This document shows positions 61,894 to 64,000 of a DNA stretch of 64,000 nt, piece after piece. Origin of the DNA: Methylobacter marinus A45 (GTDB taxonomy: Bacteria > Pseudomonadota > Gammaproteobacteria > Methylococcales > Methylomonadaceae); the NCBI RefSeq assembly GCF_000383855.1, contig NZ_KB912877.1:1999285-2063284 (forward strand). The letters run 5' to 3'. Position numbers and translations under genes: made by a program. The notes under the pieces were generated by a model. It searched no databases, was not told the DNA's origin, and saw only the letters and a program-made list of their open reading frames with translations. The stretch's first letter is position 1. The number at the start of each line of letters is the position of its first letter.

Positions 61894-63063
61894 ATGTCCA
61901 CATCCGATACCCTTCTTAGAGCCGTCCGAGAAATCGAGCCGATTATCCGGCAGCACGCCCCGGAAGCCGAACGAGAGCGAAAACTGGCCACGCCCGTAGC
62001 CAGGGCGATGCACCAGGCGGGGCTTTACCGGTTGTGGCGGCCGAAGGTGCTCGGCGGCTTCGAGCTCGATCCGATCTCAGGCCTCCGCATTATCGAGGAA
62101 GTCTCGCGCATCGACAGCGCCGCGGGCTGGAACCTGCAGATCGCCGTCGCCCACGACATGTTCGCGCCCTGGTTCGGCGACCGGGCCGCACAGGAGATTT
62201 TCCATGCCGACGCGGTTCCGGTCGGCGCCTTCAATCCCGCGCGCAAGGCCGTTCCGGTCGCGGGCGGTTATCGGATCTCGGGGCGCACGTCATTCGTGAG
62301 CGGCGCGCATCACGCCACGGCCTTTATCGGCTTCGCCCAGATCCATGACGGCGACAGGCTGCGCGTGGATGCCAACGGCGTGCCCGAGATGCGGCTGATC
62401 GCGGTGCCCGCTTCCGAGGCCGAGATTGTCGACAACTGGAACACCATGGGCATGCGCGGCAGCGGCAGCCATGATGTCGAGATGCGGGACGCGTTCATCC
62501 CCGAGCATTGGGCCGCGCCGTGGGGACCGTTGGAGAAGCCCGGCAGCGCTTATGAAGGACCGCTTTACCGGCTGACGGTCTGGCCGGCGATCGCGGCCCT
62601 GGTGGCGCCGGCGCTCGGCATCGCGCGCGCGGCCATCGATGAAGCAGTAGCGCTCATCATCAACAAGACGCCGGCCTTCGGCACCAAAACCCTCAAGGAT
62701 TACGGCGTCGTGCAAACGCGGCTCGCTCAGGCCGAAGCCAAGCTGGGCGCCAGCCGCGCGTATTTCTTCGAGGCCTTTGAGGAAGCCTGGCAGGAAGCCG
62801 TCGCCGGCCGGCCCATCACTGTTAAACTCAAAGGCAAACTGCAGTTGGCCATGACCCATGCCACGCTCGAATGCGCTCAGGCCGTAAGCCTGGTCCATGA
62901 GATCGCCGGCGCTTCGGGCATCCGCGAGGAATATGCCTTTGAGCGGCATTTCCGCGACGTTCACGTCATCACCCAGCACGGTTTTACGAACGCGAGCAAG
63001 CTGGAGTCGGTCGGGCAGATCCTGCTCGGGCTCGATCCCGAATGGCCGTTTTTCCAATTCTAA
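61894..63063 (+). CDS. Acyl-CoA dehydrogenase-fold flavoprotein (monooxygenase-like)
   Basis: A 389-residue protein of the acyl-CoA dehydrogenase superfamily, closest in pattern to flavin-dependent monooxygenases of the HsaA/DszC kind: LYRLWRPKVLGGFELDP, EEVSRIDSAAGWNL, GYRISGRTSFVSGAHHA, NWNTMGMRGSGSHDV, and EECA-like catalytic Glu not evident in the C-terminal block. Its substrate is unknown. ATG 61894 is preferred over 61873 because AGGAG precedes it at the right distance. A methyltransferase follows about 110 nt later. Confidence 0.85.
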   Translation: MSTSDTLLRAVREIEPIIRQHAPEAERERKLATPVARAMHQAGLYRLWRPKVLGGFELDPISGLRIIEEVSRIDSAAGWNLQIAVAHDMFAPWFGDRAAQEIFHADAVPVGAFNPARKAVPVAGGYRISGRTSFVSGAHHATAFIGFAQIHDGDRLRVDANGVPEMRLIAVPASEAEIVDNWNTMGMRGSGSHDVEMRDAFIPEHWAAPWGPLEKPGSAYEGPLYRLTVWPAIAALVAPALGIARAAIDEAVALIINKTPAFGTKTLKDYGVVQTRLAQAEAKLGASRAYFFEAFEEAWQEAVAGRPITVKLKGKLQLAMTHATLECAQAVSLVHEIAGASGIREEYAFERHFRDVHVITQHGFTNASKLESVGQILLGLDPEWPFFQF

Positions 63064-63171
63064 AGCTTGGGACAAGGCCCGCATTCTGAGCTTGGCCGGA
63101 TACGGGACGACGTTTATTTTAAATATTAGAAAAGAGTAATTTTTTAAAACTGATAGAGGTACAAGGCAAGT

Positions 63172-64000
63172 ATGGAACAGAGTATGAACGAATTGATGAA
63201 CCACACGGCCGACATGGGGCAGGCGGAGATGTTCTCCAAGGCCTGGTATAACGAATATTTCCGGCGCGCGGCGGAAAGCCCGGCGCATGCGCGCTTCTGC
63301 GAGGCCGTGTATGGCAGGGATCTGTGCCAGCACGGCATGATGGATGTCGAGGAGATGGATTTTCTGGCCTCGCTGCTCAAGTCCGGCGAGAACGTGCTGG
63401 AAGTCGGCTGCTCGAACGGCCACATCACCGAGCACCTGCACGACAAGTCGGGCTGCCGCATTCTGGGCCTCGATTATGCGGACGCTGCCATCGCCCAGGC
63501 GCAGGCCAGAACCCGGGATAAAGCCGCGACGCTGAATTTCCGCTGCGTGGATCTGATCCAGGACGAGTTGCCCGGCGGCGATTACGACGTCATCCTGGCC
63601 ATCGATTCGATTTACTTCATGGGCGATTACGGCAAGACGCTGGCTAAGCTCAACGCCAGGCTGAAACCCGGCGGGCGCATGATCATCGCGGCGTTTCAGG
63701 CCAGGGAAGAGGATGATCCCGATACTATCCTGCTGCCCGGTCATACGCGCATGGATGAAGCGTTGCAGTCGCTGTCGTTCCGTTATGTACAGCATGATTT
63801 CACGGCGAACATCCGCAATCACTGGCTGAAAAATTACGAATTCTCACGGACGCTCCAGCCCGAGTTTGCCGTCGAAGGCAACGCTTTCCTGTGCGAGGCG
63901 CGCATGGCCGAGAACGGCTGGTTCAAGGATCACGCCGAGCGCGAGACGCTGGTGCGGTTCATGTACGTCGTCGAGCATAATGCGGATTTGGCGCGGGTTT
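63172..64000 (+). CDS. Class I SAM-dependent methyltransferase, cut by window end
   Basis: An open frame of at least 276 codons runs off the window. The SAM motif is VLEVGCSNGHITEHL (about 75-89), followed by GLDYADAAI, YDVILAIDSIYFMGDYGKTL and LKPGGRMIIAAF. The N-terminal 60 residues (EMFSKAWYNEYFRRAAESPAHARFCEAVYGRDLCQHG) form a helical cap. Position after the flavoprotein suggests a shared small-molecule pathway. A GAGGT..AAGG purine stretch precedes ATG 63172. Confidence 0.85.
   Translation, partial: MEQSMNELMNHTADMGQAEMFSKAWYNEYFRRAAESPAHARFCEAVYGRDLCQHGMMDVEEMDFLASLLKSGENVLEVGCSNGHITEHLHDKSGCRILGLDYADAAIAQAQARTRDKAATLNFRCVDLIQDELPGGDYDVILAIDSIYFMGDYGKTLAKLNARLKPGGRMIIAAFQAREEDDPDTILLPGHTRMDEALQSLSFRYVQHDFTANIRNHWLKNYEFSRTLQPEFAVEGNAFLCEARMAENGWFKDHAERETLVRFMYVVEHNADLARV

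Noticed and set aside
62290-63822. Minus-strand open frame of 510 codons
   Set aside because: Crosses the complement of two real plus-strand genes (flavoprotein and methyltransferase) and their gap; no domain seen.

Overview
The window is a chromosomal segment of a Gram-negative gammaproteobacterium. Housekeeping genes of gammaproteobacterial type (trxA, rho, yggX, mutY, pyrE, hemW, gph, trpEGDC, rlmA), a fused ThiS-ThiG protein, AP2-like orphan proteins, a DUF3450/TtpC/ExbB/ExbD/TonB operon and an aryl-polyene (APE) pigment cluster together suggest a methanotroph of the order Methylococcales. No methane-oxidation gene is present, so that placement is inference.

Layout. 0.1-7.3 kb: thioredoxin, Rho, yggX-mutY-asmA (minus strand), a small membrane protein, a 2-Cys peroxiredoxin and an AP2-like protein. 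7.4-11.1 kb: a markedly GC-rich minus-strand TonB2-type energy-transduction operon. 11.5-21.9 kb: DAHP synthase, thiS-thiG fusion, trmB, a dynamin-like GTPase, pyrE, hemW, an OmpR/QseC-type two-component pair and a fumarylacetoacetase-family hydrolase. 22.0-26.7 kb: gph-trpE-trpG-trpD-trpC.

26.8-35.1 kb and 47.4-60.7 kb: two halves of an APE-type type II fatty acid/polyketide cluster. The first half holds a KS-like subunit, acyltransferases, two ACPs, a COG4648 membrane protein, a frameshifted ligase-dehydratase fusion, a glycosyltransferase and a MIO-type ammonia-lyase. The second half holds a thioesterase, LolA-like protein, MMPL exporter, FAD oxidoreductase, DUF3261 lipoprotein, two KS enzymes, a dehydratase, a ketoreductase, a lipoprotein and a methyltransferase. 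A PIN toxin-antitoxin module interrupts the first half. A cupin, repeat elements, a TSUP permease, rlmA and a GxxExxY gene interrupt the second.

35.2-47.2 kb, between the halves: a DUF1640 protein, a branched-chain aminotransferase with a DinB-family remnant behind it, a MocR regulator divergent from a 41-codon gene, and the most interesting unit of the window. In that unit a sigma-54 activator with an N-terminal LOV-type (blue-light) domain lies beside two related secreted cysteine proteins. Each of these has a good sigma-54 promoter and, about 116-119 bp farther upstream, a 40-bp palindromic site of identical layout. I propose a light-responsive sigma-54 regulon. An MBOAT/SGNH acetylation pair follows.

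60.9-64.0 kb: periplasmic Cu,Zn superoxide dismutase, a repeat-filled gap, an acyl-CoA-dehydrogenase-fold oxygenase and a methyltransferase cut by the window end.

Intergenic DNA from 33 kb onward is rich in small palindromic repeats. Several carry the same 18-bp or 22-bp insert exactly beside their central dinucleotide, and I know of no description of this. There are also a nested MITE-like element (two copies) and CACGAAG-type elements (two empty, one carrying the GxxExxY gene). I saw no rRNA, tRNA, CRISPR array or canonical insertion sequence.
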